From contig NZ_MKFI01000004.1 in assembly GCF_001982635.1 (NCBI RefSeq), forward strand, positions 923,609 through 987,608: a DNA stretch of 64,000 nt, in the 5' to 3' direction. This document shows, one piece after another, positions 26,721 to 36,256 of this stretch. Each line of letters opens with the position of its first letter. Within the stretch, counting starts at the first letter, position 1. Under the pieces are notes generated by a model. That model was not told the origin of the DNA, did not search any database, and saw nothing but the letters and a program-made list of their open reading frames with translations. Origin of the DNA: Bradyrhizobium mercantei (lineage in GTDB: Bacteria > Pseudomonadota > Alphaproteobacteria > Rhizobiales > Xanthobacteraceae). Both the position numbers and the translations under genes were made by a program.

Positions 26721-27317
26721 ATGCCCGGCATTCCCAAAGCCCAAGCTGCTCAGAACAGTCCCTTTTCGATCGCTGATCTGGACGACCTGATTGCCCGAGG
26801 ACGCTTGTCCAGCGAGACCGCTGCCGACGGTACGGAGTTTGTCGATCCGATCGCCGTGGAGCGGCTGGCCGATCTGCGGGAAGCCGGGCGGCAGAACGAC
26901 GGTTTGACGCACGAGATCGCCGCTCTCAGGCTGGCGCTGGCGCGCCCCCAGGACCGGGTCGTGCCGTGGCTGGCGCTTGTCGTTGCGGTCGTTGGAGCAG
27001 GAATCGCGATCTTTCAGATCAAGAACGCGATCGACGTCTTCCAGACCAATAACGATTACAAGATGCAGTCGGACTACACGGATTTCTTCCGCACCGTCAT
27101 CGACGCCCCGTCCGACAAGATGCAATCCTATGCCGGGCTGTACGATGCGAAATTTTCCAGCATCTACGATCTCTACCGGCACGGCGGCATATCGGCCGAA
27201 TCCTGGCATGCAATCGCGGTTCAGGCCTGCCCGAGATTCCGCAAGGAAGGCTTCGCGCTGGGCGCAACGAAGCTGCCGAACGTCGAAAAGATCTGCGATC
27301 AGACCAAGATTCAGTAG
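26721..27317 (+). CDS. Membrane-anchored protein of unknown function
   Basis: 198 residues. A polar N-terminal part with a helical segment (VERLADLREAGRQNDGLTHEIAALRLAL) leads to one membrane span (VVPWLALVVAVVGAGIAIFQI, about 84-104) and a C-terminal domain of about 90 residues with two cysteines. ATG 26721 has GGAG 5 bp upstream. It is followed after 10 bp by an exported protein gene, so the two likely form an operon. No family recognised. Confidence 0.65.
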   Translation: MPGIPKAQAAQNSPFSIADLDDLIARGRLSSETAADGTEFVDPIAVERLADLREAGRQNDGLTHEIAALRLALARPQDRVVPWLALVVAVVGAGIAIFQIKNAIDVFQTNNDYKMQSDYTDFFRTVIDAPSDKMQSYAGLYDAKFSSIYDLYRHGGISAESWHAIAVQACPRFRKEGFALGATKLPNVEKICDQTKIQ

Positions 27318-27327
27318 GAGTGCCACG

Positions 27328-27873
27328 ATGCTGATGCGAAGGATGGCGGCTCTCGCAATCATCGCTTCTGTCTGCTGCGGCGCCGGTCGGCCCGCGGTCG
27401 CCGACATGGTCGATGATCTGATCAGCAAGACGAAGGAGGCCGATCAGTTCAAGCAGGTCGCCCAGCCGATCTCGACGCTGTCGCGCGCGAATTGTGCGGC
27501 CGGCAACGCGGTGCTGTCCGGGATCGCCGAACAAAACCCGGACGCGGTCCGCCGGGCGCTCAGTACGGCGAGAGAGGGATACGATGCCTCCTACAAGCGG
27601 ATCATCGAGTCGGTGGGAACCGGCAAGTTCAAGCAGCCTTTCGACAAGGAAAAGCTGCGGCTGCTGCAGAAGTACAGCGACACCGACCTCAAGGAGATTG
27701 CGACCCGCGAGGACCTGCTGCGCAGGATCGCCGAGATCGTCAAGCAATCGAGCGAAGCCCTCGATCGGATTCAGGCCGGCAAGCCCGAAAAGGACGACCT
27801 GGCGCGGGTGATCGCGAATTCCACCGAGATCACCCGCCTGATCGCGGCATTCTACGATTTGACCGGCGTGTGA
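27328..27873 (+). CDS. Exported helical protein of unknown function
   Basis: 181 residues: signal peptide (LMRRMAALAIIASVCCGAGR, cleavage after AVA-D near 26), then an almost all-helical mature part (VDDLISKTKEADQFKQV...KEIATREDLLRRIAEIVKQSSEALDRI). TAGGAG precedes the ATG and overlaps the stop region of the membrane-protein gene. The pair may work together at the inner membrane/periplasm; function unknown. Confidence 0.65.
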   Translation: MLMRRMAALAIIASVCCGAGRPAVADMVDDLISKTKEADQFKQVAQPISTLSRANCAAGNAVLSGIAEQNPDAVRRALSTAREGYDASYKRIIESVGTGKFKQPFDKEKLRLLQKYSDTDLKEIATREDLLRRIAEIVKQSSEALDRIQAGKPEKDDLARVIANSTEITRLIAAFYDLTGV

Positions 27874-27911
27874 CCGTCGGGCGCGTGTGATATGCTGAGC
27901 CGACGAGATCG

Positions 27912-28268
27912 ATGTTGGCGTCCATGTCCGCAGATCGCTTCCGCCGCACAGCGTTGAGTTTGCCCGAGGTGATTGAAGGCGCGCATCACGGCACTGCCGA
28001 CTTCCGCGTCGGCAAGCGCATCTTCGCAACGCTCGGCTATCCCGACAAGGCTTGGGGCATGGTGAAGCTGACGCCGGAGCAGCAGGCTGTCGTGGTCGAG
28101 GCCGAACCGGAGATCTTCCGGCCGGTGCCGGGCGGCTGGGGCAAGAGCGGCAGCACCAATGTCCGCCTCGCGAAGGCCGACGCAACGACGCTGCGCAGCG
28201 CGCTGAAAATGGCGCGCGACAACATCGCAGCGAAGCCCGCGAAGGCACGCGCGAAGCAATCATCCTGA
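27912..28268 (+). CDS. MmcQ/YjbR-like protein
   Basis: 118 residues: FRRTALSLPEVIEGAHHGTADFRVGKRIFATL, GMVKLTPEQQ and the terminal LAKADATTLRSALKMARDNIA fit the MmcQ/YjbR double-wing DNA-binding-like fold. The C-terminus is a short Ala/Lys tail. ATG 27924 is an alternative start. Biochemical role unknown. Confidence 0.8.
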   Translation: MLASMSADRFRRTALSLPEVIEGAHHGTADFRVGKRIFATLGYPDKAWGMVKLTPEQQAVVVEAEPEIFRPVPGGWGKSGSTNVRLAKADATTLRSALKMARDNIAAKPAKARAKQSS

Positions 28269-28421
28269 GCGCGACGATCTCGCACCGCGTCAAGCAGAAC
28301 GCGCTGCTTCGCTCATTCTTTGAGCATGCATCCCGCGCGCGGTTCGTGCCTAATCGCGCAAACACCGGATTCGCGCGCGAGACGTTGCGCGAGACGCACA
28401 AGGTTTTCGCGGAGGAACAGG

Positions 28422-28775
28422 ATGCGAAGGCTGACGCATGGCGCGGTGCTTGCGTGGCTCGCCATCATGGCAGGCGCGGCGCTGGCGTTCGACAACGGCC
28501 AATACGACAACGTGCCGCCCGATATCCGCGCCTGGTTCAAGAGCGTGATCGCGCCGAACGGCGTGCCGTGCTGCGACATCTCCGACGGCCACCGCACGAG
28601 CTACGATGTTCGGGGCGGCGCCTATTGGGTGCCGATCGAGGGCGAATGGATGATGGTGCCGGAGCGCGCCGTGATCCGCGATCGCGGCAATCCGGTCGGC
28701 GAGGCCGTGGTCTGGTACGTGCACCACCGCGGCGGCATCGTCATCAGCTGCTTCGTTCCGGCGGACGCGGTCTGA
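28422..28775 (+). CDS. Exported protein of unknown function
   Basis: 117 residues with a signal peptide (RRLTHGAVLAWLAIMAGAAL, cleavage near 22). The mature part begins DNGQYDNVPPDIRAWFKSV and has a conserved-looking NGVPCCDISDGHRT motif with adjacent cysteines and a third Cys near the end (ISCFVPADAV). The pattern is frequent in Rhizobiales hypothetical proteins. The ATG follows GGAGGAA; earlier frame codons are rejected. Confidence 0.72.
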   Translation: MRRLTHGAVLAWLAIMAGAALAFDNGQYDNVPPDIRAWFKSVIAPNGVPCCDISDGHRTSYDVRGGAYWVPIEGEWMMVPERAVIRDRGNPVGEAVVWYVHHRGGIVISCFVPADAV

Positions 28776-28853
28776 ACGGCGCCGCCATTGGCGCGGAGCC
28801 GGTGCGCGCGATCGCGTCAATTTGAGACAATTACCCTCTGTTAACCTTACTTT

Positions 28854-28868
28854 TTAACCAATAATTAA
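28854..28868. promoter_or_regulatory. CtrA-type box
   Basis: TTAACCAATAATTAA has the TTAA-N7-TTAA spacing of CtrA sites. A further GTTAACC lies 15 bp upstream. The strip is AT-rich and sits 75 bp before the exported protein gene at 28943. Confidence 0.4.
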
Positions 28869-28942
28869 GGATAAGTTTGCGGGCGCAACGCGGCCCGGCC
28901 TAGCCTCCGCACAATGCTCCGTAACCGCGAGTGGTGCGTGCC

Positions 28943-29356
28943 ATGACGTATCGAACAAATGGGACGCTGATTGCGTCTCTCGGCATTGCAGCGCTGCTGC
29001 TTGCTTCCTCGACCGAGACCGATGCGAGATCCGCAGGCGCGGCGCGCGGCACCTTCTCCTCGCACCATCCAGGCTTCCGCCATCACGTGCGGACGCCCGG
29101 CATCGTGCTGCCGGGAACGAGCGGATATTACGACGACGCACTCGCCGCCGCTCCCCTCGCCGCCGAAGTCCCTGCGCCGGTCTCCAACGACGTCCGTTAC
29201 ACCTACACTCAGGACGTGCCGTGGGATTGGGCGCATCGCTATCCGCCGGCCGTGGTGCCGTCGGATCGCCCCTATGTATCGAGCTGCCCCACCGAGAGCG
29301 TCACGGTGCCCGGACGCGGCGGCGATCGCACCGTCAACGTCACACGGTGCTACTGA
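28943..29356 (+). CDS. Exported protein of unknown function
   Basis: 137 residues with a signal peptide (ASLGIAALLLASSTETDARS region). The mature part is low in hydrophobic residues, with SHHPGFRHHV, a central YTYTQDVPWDWAHRYPPAV and two C-terminal cysteines (SSCPTESVTVPG, TRCY). ATG 28943 is preferred to a GTG 12 bp upstream. No family recognised. Confidence 0.65.
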   Translation: MTYRTNGTLIASLGIAALLLASSTETDARSAGAARGTFSSHHPGFRHHVRTPGIVLPGTSGYYDDALAAAPLAAEVPAPVSNDVRYTYTQDVPWDWAHRYPPAVVPSDRPYVSSCPTESVTVPGRGGDRTVNVTRCY

Positions 29357-29384
29357 CCAAACGCTCTGCCCGGATCGCAAAAGC

Positions 29385-29413
29385 AAAAGAGGCCGCCCGC
29401 AAGGACGGCCTCT
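29385..29413 (-). terminator. Rho-independent terminator of bfr
   Basis: Perfect 8-bp arms AGAGGCCG (29388-29395) and CGGCCTCT (29406-29413). On the minus strand the stem is followed by TTTGCTTTTGC, so it should terminate bfr; it is also between convergent genes. Confidence 0.65.
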
Positions 29414-29437
29414 CGCATTTCTGGAGCGGCAGGGCGG

Positions 29438-29926
29438 TCAGTGATCCTCGCCCTTCAGATGACCGACGTGCTTCTGGGTGTAGAGCTCGAGGCCGATGCG
29501 CTTGATCAGGTCGAGCTGGGTCTCGAGGAAATCGATGTGGTCTTCCTCGTCCTTCATCAGCTGCTCGAACAGGTCGCGGCTGACATAGTCCTTGACGCCG
29601 TGGCAGTAGGTCGCCGCCTCCTGGTAGAGCGTGCGGGCGCCGATCTCGGCAGCGAGGTCACACTCGATGATCTCCTTGACGTCCTGGCCGATCTTCAGGG
29701 GATCGAGCACCTGCAGGTTCGGGAAGCCGTCGAGGAACAGGATGCGATCCACGAATTTGTCGGCGTGCTCCATCTCCTCGATGGATTCCTTGCGCCAGAC
29801 CTTGGCCATCTCCAGGAGGCCCCAATTGTTGAGCATCCGGTAGTGCAGCCAGTACTGATTGATGGCGGTCAGTTCGCTGCGCAGCCCCTTGTTCAGATAA
29901 TCAATGACCTTCGGGTCGCCTTGCAT
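29438..29926 (-). CDS. bfr: Bacterioferritin
   Basis: 162 residues. It stores iron as a ferric mineral in a 24-mer shell with haem at dimer interfaces. Ferroxidase ligands E18, E51 and H54 and the haem-ligand M52 are all present, numbered as in the family. The ATG at 29926 follows GGAG by 7-8 bp; a more distal ATG adds MEWI and is rejected. A perfect Irr-type ICE motif lies 44 bp upstream. The ferredoxin gene bfd, whose product releases iron from bacterioferritin in other bacteria, is the upstream neighbour on the same strand. Confidence 0.97.
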   Translation of the reverse strand: MQGDPKVIDYLNKGLRSELTAINQYWLHYRMLNNWGLLEMAKVWRKESIEEMEHADKFVDRILFLDGFPNLQVLDPLKIGQDVKEIIECDLAAEIGARTLYQEAATYCHGVKDYVSRDLFEQLMKDEEDHIDFLETQLDLIKRIGLELYTQKHVGHLKGEDH

Positions 29927-29969
29927 GATCCACTCCACCTGTCGCGGCCAACGCTGGCCGACTCTGAAT

Positions 29970-29986
29970 TTAGAACGCTTCTAAAT
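29970..29986. promoter_or_regulatory. Iron control element (Irr box) before bfr
   Basis: TTTAGAACGCTTCTAAA is a perfect match to the Rhizobiales ICE consensus TTTAGAA-N3-TTCTAAA bound by Irr. It is 44 bp upstream of the bfr start. Irr represses iron-storage genes when iron is scarce. Confidence 0.85.
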
Positions 29987-30060
29987 CAGATTACCGGCAA
30001 GAGCAACCCTTCGCAGAAGCAGCGCATCGATAACCGGATTCGGATGAATTTGGGCAGTTA

Positions 30061-30117
30061 GAGCGCTTTCAAGCGAAGCGGACACCGGTTCGCGCGAAGA
30101 AAACGCGTCAAAACAAG
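30061..30117. repeat. Intergenic repeat, family B copy 1
   Basis: GAGCGCTTTCAAGCGAAGCG ... CCGGTTCGCGCGAAGAAAAC. An inverted-orientation relative lies at 41026-41086. It fills the bfr-bfd gap. Confidence 0.75.
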
Positions 30118-30122
30118 AAGCT

Positions 30123-30395
30123 TCAGCAGGCCGCGAGCGCGAATTCGGCCGGCTCGGCGTCCTCGTTGGCGGCGTGCGGATGGCCGCTGTGCGGGCAGCC
30201 GGAGCAGCAGGCCTTGGCGCAGGGGCCGAGCGCCTCGTCGATGATCGCCTTGATGGTGCGCGCGCAGCGGCCGCATTCGGCACTGCAGCCGAGGCAGCCA
30301 TACACCTGCTTGGCATTTCGGGTCACGGACCCACCGCCATTGACGGCATTGCGGACATCGTGGTCGCTGAGGACGTTACAGGAACAGACAATCAT
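30123..30395 (-). CDS. bfd: Bacterioferritin-associated ferredoxin
   Basis: 90 residues with a [2Fe-2S] BFD-like domain: C4 and C6 in MIVCSCN and C41/C44 in AECGRC give the four ligands. The domain normally reduces the bacterioferritin core. Two extra cysteines (C34, C37) precede the second ligand pair, and the C-terminal 20-25 residues are unusually rich in Cys and His (CAKACCSGCPHSGHPH), so an added metal site is possible. ATG 30395 is chosen from family alignment although its ribosome site is poor. Confidence 0.85.
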   Translation of the reverse strand: MIVCSCNVLSDHDVRNAVNGGGSVTRNAKQVYGCLGCSAECGRCARTIKAIIDEALGPCAKACCSGCPHSGHPHAANEDAEPAEFALAAC

Positions 30396-30784
30396 CAGAG
30401 GAAGCGGGGTCCAACGGGTGATGCTCGCCAATATGGATATTGTCGGGCCCGGCGGGATGCAAAAGGAAAAAGCGGTTCTTGTAGCAATTCCAAACTGATG
30501 CGGGATTCATATTGGAATGAATCTAAATCGGGCGGCACCGGCTTTCGGGAATACCAAACCGGCCGAGAGGATCGGGCGGGCCGATCCCCGGCTTCCATCG
30601 CCGCAAACCGCCCCCAGGCACCCGCGCGACAGGCTTGTGCGTTGCAAGATATTGCAAAAGCTGCAAGCATTTGGACGCGAATACGGCGGCGTCGTTCATT
30701 GATCATTCAAGCGGAATATGGAACCCTCAGGCGAGACAGATCGCCAACGCACGCTGTCCCTGCTCCCGTGAGAAAGGTGAGGTC
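30396..30784. other. Gap between bfd and exported protein gene
   Basis: A 389-bp stretch without a convincing gene. It holds the Irr-like site at 30511-30527 and two TTGCAA blocks (TTGCAAGATATTGCAA at 30642-30657) of unknown meaning. Short open frames here lack ribosome sites and coding-type composition. Confidence 0.6.
30511..30527. promoter_or_regulatory. Possible second Irr box, before bfd
   Basis: ATTGGAATGAATCTAAA matches 11 of the 14 defined positions of TTTAGAA-N3-TTCTAAA. It is about 116 bp upstream of the bfd start on the appropriate side. Confidence 0.45.
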
Positions 30785-31090
30785 ATGAAGAAGACATTGC
30801 TGGCGCTTTGCGCCGCCGCCACGCTGGCGGTTTCGGCCGTGGCGGTGCCCGCCCCCGCCCAGGCACAACGCGGTGTCGCCGCCGGCGTCGCTGCGGGATT
30901 GATCGGCGGCGCCATCGTCGGTGGCGCGATCGCTTCGCAGAACGGCTATTACGGTCCCGGCTATGGCTACTACGCGCCCGGTCCGGCCTATGTCGCCGAG
31001 CCCGGTTACGGACCCGATTGCTTCTGGCAGCGCCAGCGGTTCTGGGACGGCTACACCTGGCGCGTGCGCCGCGTCCGCGTTTGCGACTGA
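30785..31090 (+). CDS. Exported glycine-rich protein with FWDGY-RxRR-VCD tail, copy 1
   Basis: 101 residues: signal peptide (KKTLLALCAAATLAVSAVAV, AQAQ cleavage region near 28), a Gly/Ala zipper-like segment (AAGVAAGLIGGAIVGGAIA), a Tyr/Gly/Pro linker and a C-terminal QRFWDGYTWRVRRVRVCD with C at the end and another at DCFW. The Gly zipper could insert in or lie on a membrane. It is 236 bp before a paralogue. Confidence 0.75.
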   Translation: MKKTLLALCAAATLAVSAVAVPAPAQAQRGVAAGVAAGLIGGAIVGGAIASQNGYYGPGYGYYAPGPAYVAEPGYGPDCFWQRQRFWDGYTWRVRRVRVCD

Positions 31091-31326
31091 TCGCCGTTCA
31101 TCTCGATTAATTCGAACCAGATGTCCCGGAAAACCGACTGTTTGTCCGGGACGTCTGCTGTAGAAGGCCAGAAAAAACCGCTTTTCTGCGCGATGAGGCT
31201 GCGGGCGTTTACTTTCGGTTGACTGTTCTGCGCTGTTTAGCAAGACAGCAGTTCGAGATCAGCGTGCGAGTCACCTCAAACCCGGCGTCGAACACGGCGC
31301 CACCACCTTCCAGGAGAGCCAAAGAC

Positions 31327-31611
31327 ATGAAGAAGACTTTAGCTGCCCTTGTCGCCGTTACCACGATTGCCGGTTCGCTGGCGGTTGCTCCGGCTGCCAA
31401 GGCTGGTGACGGCGGTGCCGTCGCGGCCGGCGTTGCCGGCGGCCTGATCGGCGGCGCCCTGCTCGGCGGCGCGATCGCAGGCGCTCGTCCGGCTCCGGTC
31501 TATGTTGCACCGGCCCCGACCTACGTCGAAGAAGCTCCGTGCCGCTGGGTTCGTGAGCGCTTCTGGGACGGCTATGGCTGGCGCTTCCGTCGCATCCAGG
31601 TTTGCGACTGA
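31327..31611 (+). CDS. Exported glycine-rich protein with FWDGY-RxRR-VCD tail, copy 2
   Basis: 94 residues, same layout as the gene at 30785: KKTLAALVAVTTIAGSLAVA signal, GVAGGLIGGALLGGAIAGA zipper, PAPVYVAPAPTY linker and ERFWDGYGWRFRRIQVCD end with two cysteines. The ATG has AGGAGAG about 10 bp upstream. A rho-independent terminator follows. The pair looks like a tandem duplication. Confidence 0.78.
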   Translation: MKKTLAALVAVTTIAGSLAVAPAAKAGDGGAVAAGVAGGLIGGALLGGAIAGARPAPVYVAPAPTYVEEAPCRWVRERFWDGYGWRFRRIQVCD

Positions 31612-31645
31612 TCGACCGACACGCTATCAGCATCACACTCGAAAA

Positions 31646-31673
31646 CCCGGCCTTACGGCCGGGTTTTTGTTTT
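31646..31673 (+). terminator. Rho-independent terminator
   Basis: Stem CCCGGCC-TTAC-GGCCGGG followed by TTTTTGTTTT, 35 bp after the second glycine-rich protein gene. Confidence 0.9.
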
Positions 31674-31721
31674 CTGTTGCGAAACAATCATGGCGATTGT
31701 CCCTAGAGCCCCTTTTTTTTG

Positions 31722-31772
31722 CGCATGATCTTATCGGAAAACCGCTTCGCACTTTTCCGGATCATGCTCTAG
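31722..31772. repeat. Intergenic repeat, family A copy 3
   Basis: GCATGATCTTATCGGAAAAC ... CTTTTCCGGATCATGCTCTAG, imperfect palindrome. The stop codon of the transglycosylase gene (31769-31771) lies in its CTAG end. Confidence 0.85.
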
Positions 31773-33019
31773 CGCTGCCCGTTCATCGCGCGCAGCACCG
31801 CTTCGCTCGGCCAGCAATCGACCTTCAGCCCGGCCTGCTTCTGATAGGCGCCGAGCGCCGCGCGGGTCTGCATCCCGGCCTTGCCGTCGAGCTTGTCCTT
31901 GTAGAGACCGATCTTCGTCAGCCGCTGCTGCATCGCCTCGACATCGGCCGAGCGGAGCTGCTTCGACGCCGACCATGGCGTCGCGAACGGCTGCGGGCTC
32001 GTCATGCGGTCGGCGAGATGGCCGACGAACAGCACGTAGAGATCGGAGAAATTGTATTCCTTGATCACGAAGTAGTTCGGCGTGGTCAGGAAGGCCGGAC
32101 CGTAGATGCCTTCAGGCTGCAATAGCGAAGCCGATTGCGCCTGCTCGGCGGCGCTGAGCCTCGAGCCGCGCACCGGCACGAAGCCCGCCCGCAGCCACTG
32201 GCTGATCGGTTTTGTCACTTCGGGCACGCCCATCGTGCAGTCGGCATTGGCGGGTGCCGTGACTTCGTAGGCCCAGCGCACGCCGGGCTGCCAGCCCTTG
32301 TTGACGAGCTGCTGCGCCGCGGAGGCCAGCGCGTCCGGCACCGAGTGCCAGATATCGACCTTGCCGTCGCCGTCAAGATCGACGCCGTGCTTGTAATACT
32401 CCGACGGCAGGAACTGGGTGTAGCCGGTCGCTCCCGCCCAGGACGAGCGCATCTCCTTGCGCGTCACCGCGCCCTCGCCGAGGATCTTCAGCGCGAGGAT
32501 GAACTCGGTGCGGTACTGATCCTTGCGGCGGCCGACATAGGCCTGCGTCGCCACCACGCGCAGCGTGTCGTAGGGCAGCGAATAGCGGCCGTAGTCGGTC
32601 TCGCGGCCCCAGATCGCCAGCACGACTGGAGCCGGAACGCCGAACCGCTTCTCGATCGCATCGAGCGCCGGACGATACTTCTGCAACAGCCGCTGCCCCT
32701 CGGCGGCGAGCCGCGCGATCGAGGCTTCCTTGATGTAATCGGCCGGCACCTGCACGAACTCGGCCTGCGCCGGCGCGCCGGTCTTCGGACGTCCGGGCAG
32801 GATCAGATCGGGCAGCTTGTAGTCGGGCTCGAGTGAGCGCGTCTCGCGGTCGAACGTTTCGCGCGAGACGCCAGCCGCCTCGGCTTCCGGCCACAGCGAG
32901 GCGATGAACTGCGTGAACGCGGCGTCGGCGGCGCGCGCCGGCGAGACGACGGATGAGCTTGCAAGCAGAAGCCCGAAGGCAAGCGCGCGGAGGAGTGTCA
33001 AATCCAACAGCCTGTTCAC
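31769..33019 (-). CDS. Lytic murein transglycosylase, MltB family
   Basis: 416 residues. Signal-type N-terminus (LLRALAFGLLLASSSVVSPARA), an SLT_2 domain with catalytic Glu in IWGRETDYG and the substrate block SSWAGATGYTQFLPSEY, then a C-terminal peptidoglycan-binding domain (QRLTKIGLYKDKLDGKAGMQTRAALGAYQ). It cleaves the MurNAc-GlcNAc bond with 1,6-anhydro product. GTG 33019 is the likeliest start because no ATG precedes the signal peptide closely; its ribosome site is poor. Unlike lipoprotein MltB there is no lipobox. Confidence 0.9.
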   Translation of the reverse strand: MNRLLDLTLLRALAFGLLLASSSVVSPARAADAAFTQFIASLWPEAEAAGVSRETFDRETRSLEPDYKLPDLILPGRPKTGAPAQAEFVQVPADYIKEASIARLAAEGQRLLQKYRPALDAIEKRFGVPAPVVLAIWGRETDYGRYSLPYDTLRVVATQAYVGRRKDQYRTEFILALKILGEGAVTRKEMRSSWAGATGYTQFLPSEYYKHGVDLDGDGKVDIWHSVPDALASAAQQLVNKGWQPGVRWAYEVTAPANADCTMGVPEVTKPISQWLRAGFVPVRGSRLSAAEQAQSASLLQPEGIYGPAFLTTPNYFVIKEYNFSDLYVLFVGHLADRMTSPQPFATPWSASKQLRSADVEAMQQRLTKIGLYKDKLDGKAGMQTRAALGAYQKQAGLKVDCWPSEAVLRAMNGQR

Positions 33020-33117
33020 GCAGCGGTCCAATGGGCGCGCCGTCCGGCGAACACCCGCGATATCCAGCGTCGTGAGCCTTATCACGACGCCGGATTGCTG
33101 TGAACCTTTGGCGCTAG

Positions 33118-33193
33118 AGCATGATCCGGAAAAGTGCGAAGCGGTTTTCCCTCGCGACAAACGCGGAACGCGTTTGCGCGGAGATCATGCTCG
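33118..33193. repeat. Intergenic repeat, family A copy 4
   Basis: GCATGATCCGGAAAAGTGCG ... GGTTTTCCCTCGCGACAAACG ... GATCATGC: the longer version with the CTCGCGACAAACGCG insert, as in copy 1. Confidence 0.85.
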
Positions 33194-33240
33194 AACAAAG
33201 AGCCAAAGCGCGATGATGATTCAACCTAATCTCATCGCGC

Positions 33241-33825
33241 CTAATGCCCCGCCTGCTGCTTGGCGCCCTCGATCGAGTCGTTCGACAGCTTGTCGACGAG
33301 GGCGATGCCGATGGCCGACAGGATGAAGACGCAGTGGATGATGGTCTGCCACATCACGCCGGTCTCGGTGTAGGTGCTCTTGCCGGAGGACAGCGCGCCG
33401 GCCTCGATGAAGGTGCGCAGCAGATGGATCGAGGAAATACCGATGATCGCCATCGCCAGCTTGATCTTCAGCACGCTGGCATTGACGTGGCTGAGCCATT
33501 CCGGCTCGTCGGGATGCCCCTGCAGATTGAGGCGCGACACGAAGGTCTCGTAGCCGCCGACGATCACCATCACCAGCAGGTTCGAGATCATCACGACGTC
33601 GATCAGGCCGAGGACGGCCAGCATGATCTGCTGCTCGCTGAAATCGAAGGCGTGGGCGAACAGATGCCACAGTTCCTTCAGGAACAGCACGACATAGACG
33701 CCCTGGGCGATGATCAGGCCGACATAGAGCGGCAATTGCAGCCAGCGCGATCCGAAGATCAGCATGGGAACGGGACGCAGCGACCGACCCTTGAGGGGGG
33801 CGCGTGCGTCGGAAACAGCGGACAT
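33241..33825 (-). CDS. UPF0114 (YqhA-like) membrane protein
   Basis: 194 residues with four predicted spans: LPLYVGLIIAQGVYVVLFL, IMLAVLGLIDVVMISNLLVMVIVGGYE, a KIKLAMAIIGISSIHLLRTFI span and MWQTIIHCVFILSAIGIALVD. The GLID and VGGYETFVS blocks are those of UPF0114. Function unknown. ATG 33825 is chosen from family length; upstream frame codons are non-homologous. Confidence 0.88.
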   Translation of the reverse strand: MSAVSDARAPLKGRSLRPVPMLIFGSRWLQLPLYVGLIIAQGVYVVLFLKELWHLFAHAFDFSEQQIMLAVLGLIDVVMISNLLVMVIVGGYETFVSRLNLQGHPDEPEWLSHVNASVLKIKLAMAIIGISSIHLLRTFIEAGALSSGKSTYTETGVMWQTIIHCVFILSAIGIALVDKLSNDSIEGAKQQAGH

Positions 33826-33991
33826 ATTGGAGCGCTCGCAGGATTCGATTTGCGGGAGCGCTCTATCTACGCAATCCCGCGTACTTGAAAAGCGACAACT
33901 GGCCGCAGATTGCGCCGCGATGCCGTCACGATCCTGCAAACGAACGAGCAATCGAGCGCGGCGAGGTGCCGCGCTCGACCGCTTGAGCCGA

Positions 33992-35641
<1,650 letters not shown>

Positions 35642-35915
35642 CCGCTGTCCCTGGAATTGATCCGATTTAGAGGAAATTTTGCTGCCGCCGATGTAACGGC
35701 CGGCCCCCGAAAGCGCAACCGCGGGACCCGCGTTTTCCATCCGTTCACCACGTTCCGCGCGTTCACCACGGGTGACTACGGGATCGGCACCATGTGTGCG
35801 CCGAATCACGACAATTGAAACCATCTTTTAATAAATCAGGCCAAAACTCGTTCTCAACGCCGAAAAACGGCGATTTTCGCGGCAGAACCGCGACCAAAAC
35901 AGTTGAGGCCACGTC

Positions 35916-36167
35916 ATGGCTACCATTATTTCAGCACCGCTTTCCCGCCCGGCGACCAAAGGCGAGGCGACGTTGTTCGCCGAATTCCGCGCCTTCTGGC
36001 GTGCCTTCGTTGCCAAGGCTTTCAATCCCTACCGCCCGGAACTGCACTATATGCGCGGCCCCGGCCCCGCCTGCCGCGCCAAGCAGATGGCGCTGTCGCC
36101 GGCAGTCCGATCGATGCTCGCCGATATCCGCACCGCGAAGGCGCACAGGCCGTCCCGGCCGGCGTGA
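35916..36167 (+). CDS. Small protein of unknown function
   Basis: 83 residues, basic, no signal peptide: AEFRAFWRAFVAKAFNPYRPELHYMRGPGPACR. The ATG is preceded by GAGGCCACGTC. No family recognised. Codon third-position GC is high as in neighbours, supporting a real gene. Confidence 0.5.
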   Translation: MATIISAPLSRPATKGEATLFAEFRAFWRAFVAKAFNPYRPELHYMRGPGPACRAKQMALSPAVRSMLADIRTAKAHRPSRPA

Positions 36168-36179
36168 CGCTCGCCCTTA

Positions 36180-36230
36180 TTTGAAAGTACGGCCGCTTGC
36201 GCGCCCGCCGATTGCGCGCGACCATGACGG
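36180..36230. repeat. Direct repeat, left copy, of the 429-bp unit
   Basis: A 51-bp segment starting TTTGAAAG and ending CCATGACGG that recurs at 36609-36659 with one mismatch and exactly 429 bp offset. It bounds the small cysteine-rich gene. Confidence 0.9.
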
Positions 36231-36241
36231 CGCAAACGCCA
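36224..36241. repeat. Inverted repeat, left arm, around cysteine-rich gene
   Basis: ATGACGGCGCAAACGCCA; the right arm at 36551-36568 is its reverse complement with one mismatch and contains the start codons of the cysteine-rich gene. Confidence 0.8.
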
Positions 36242-36256
36242 CGCGATTGGTGGCCC

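Noticed and set aside
31123..31152. Hairpin GTCCCGGA/TCCGGGAC after the first glycine-rich gene as terminator
   Set aside because: Arms are perfect but the loop is 14 bp and there is no T-tract on either strand.
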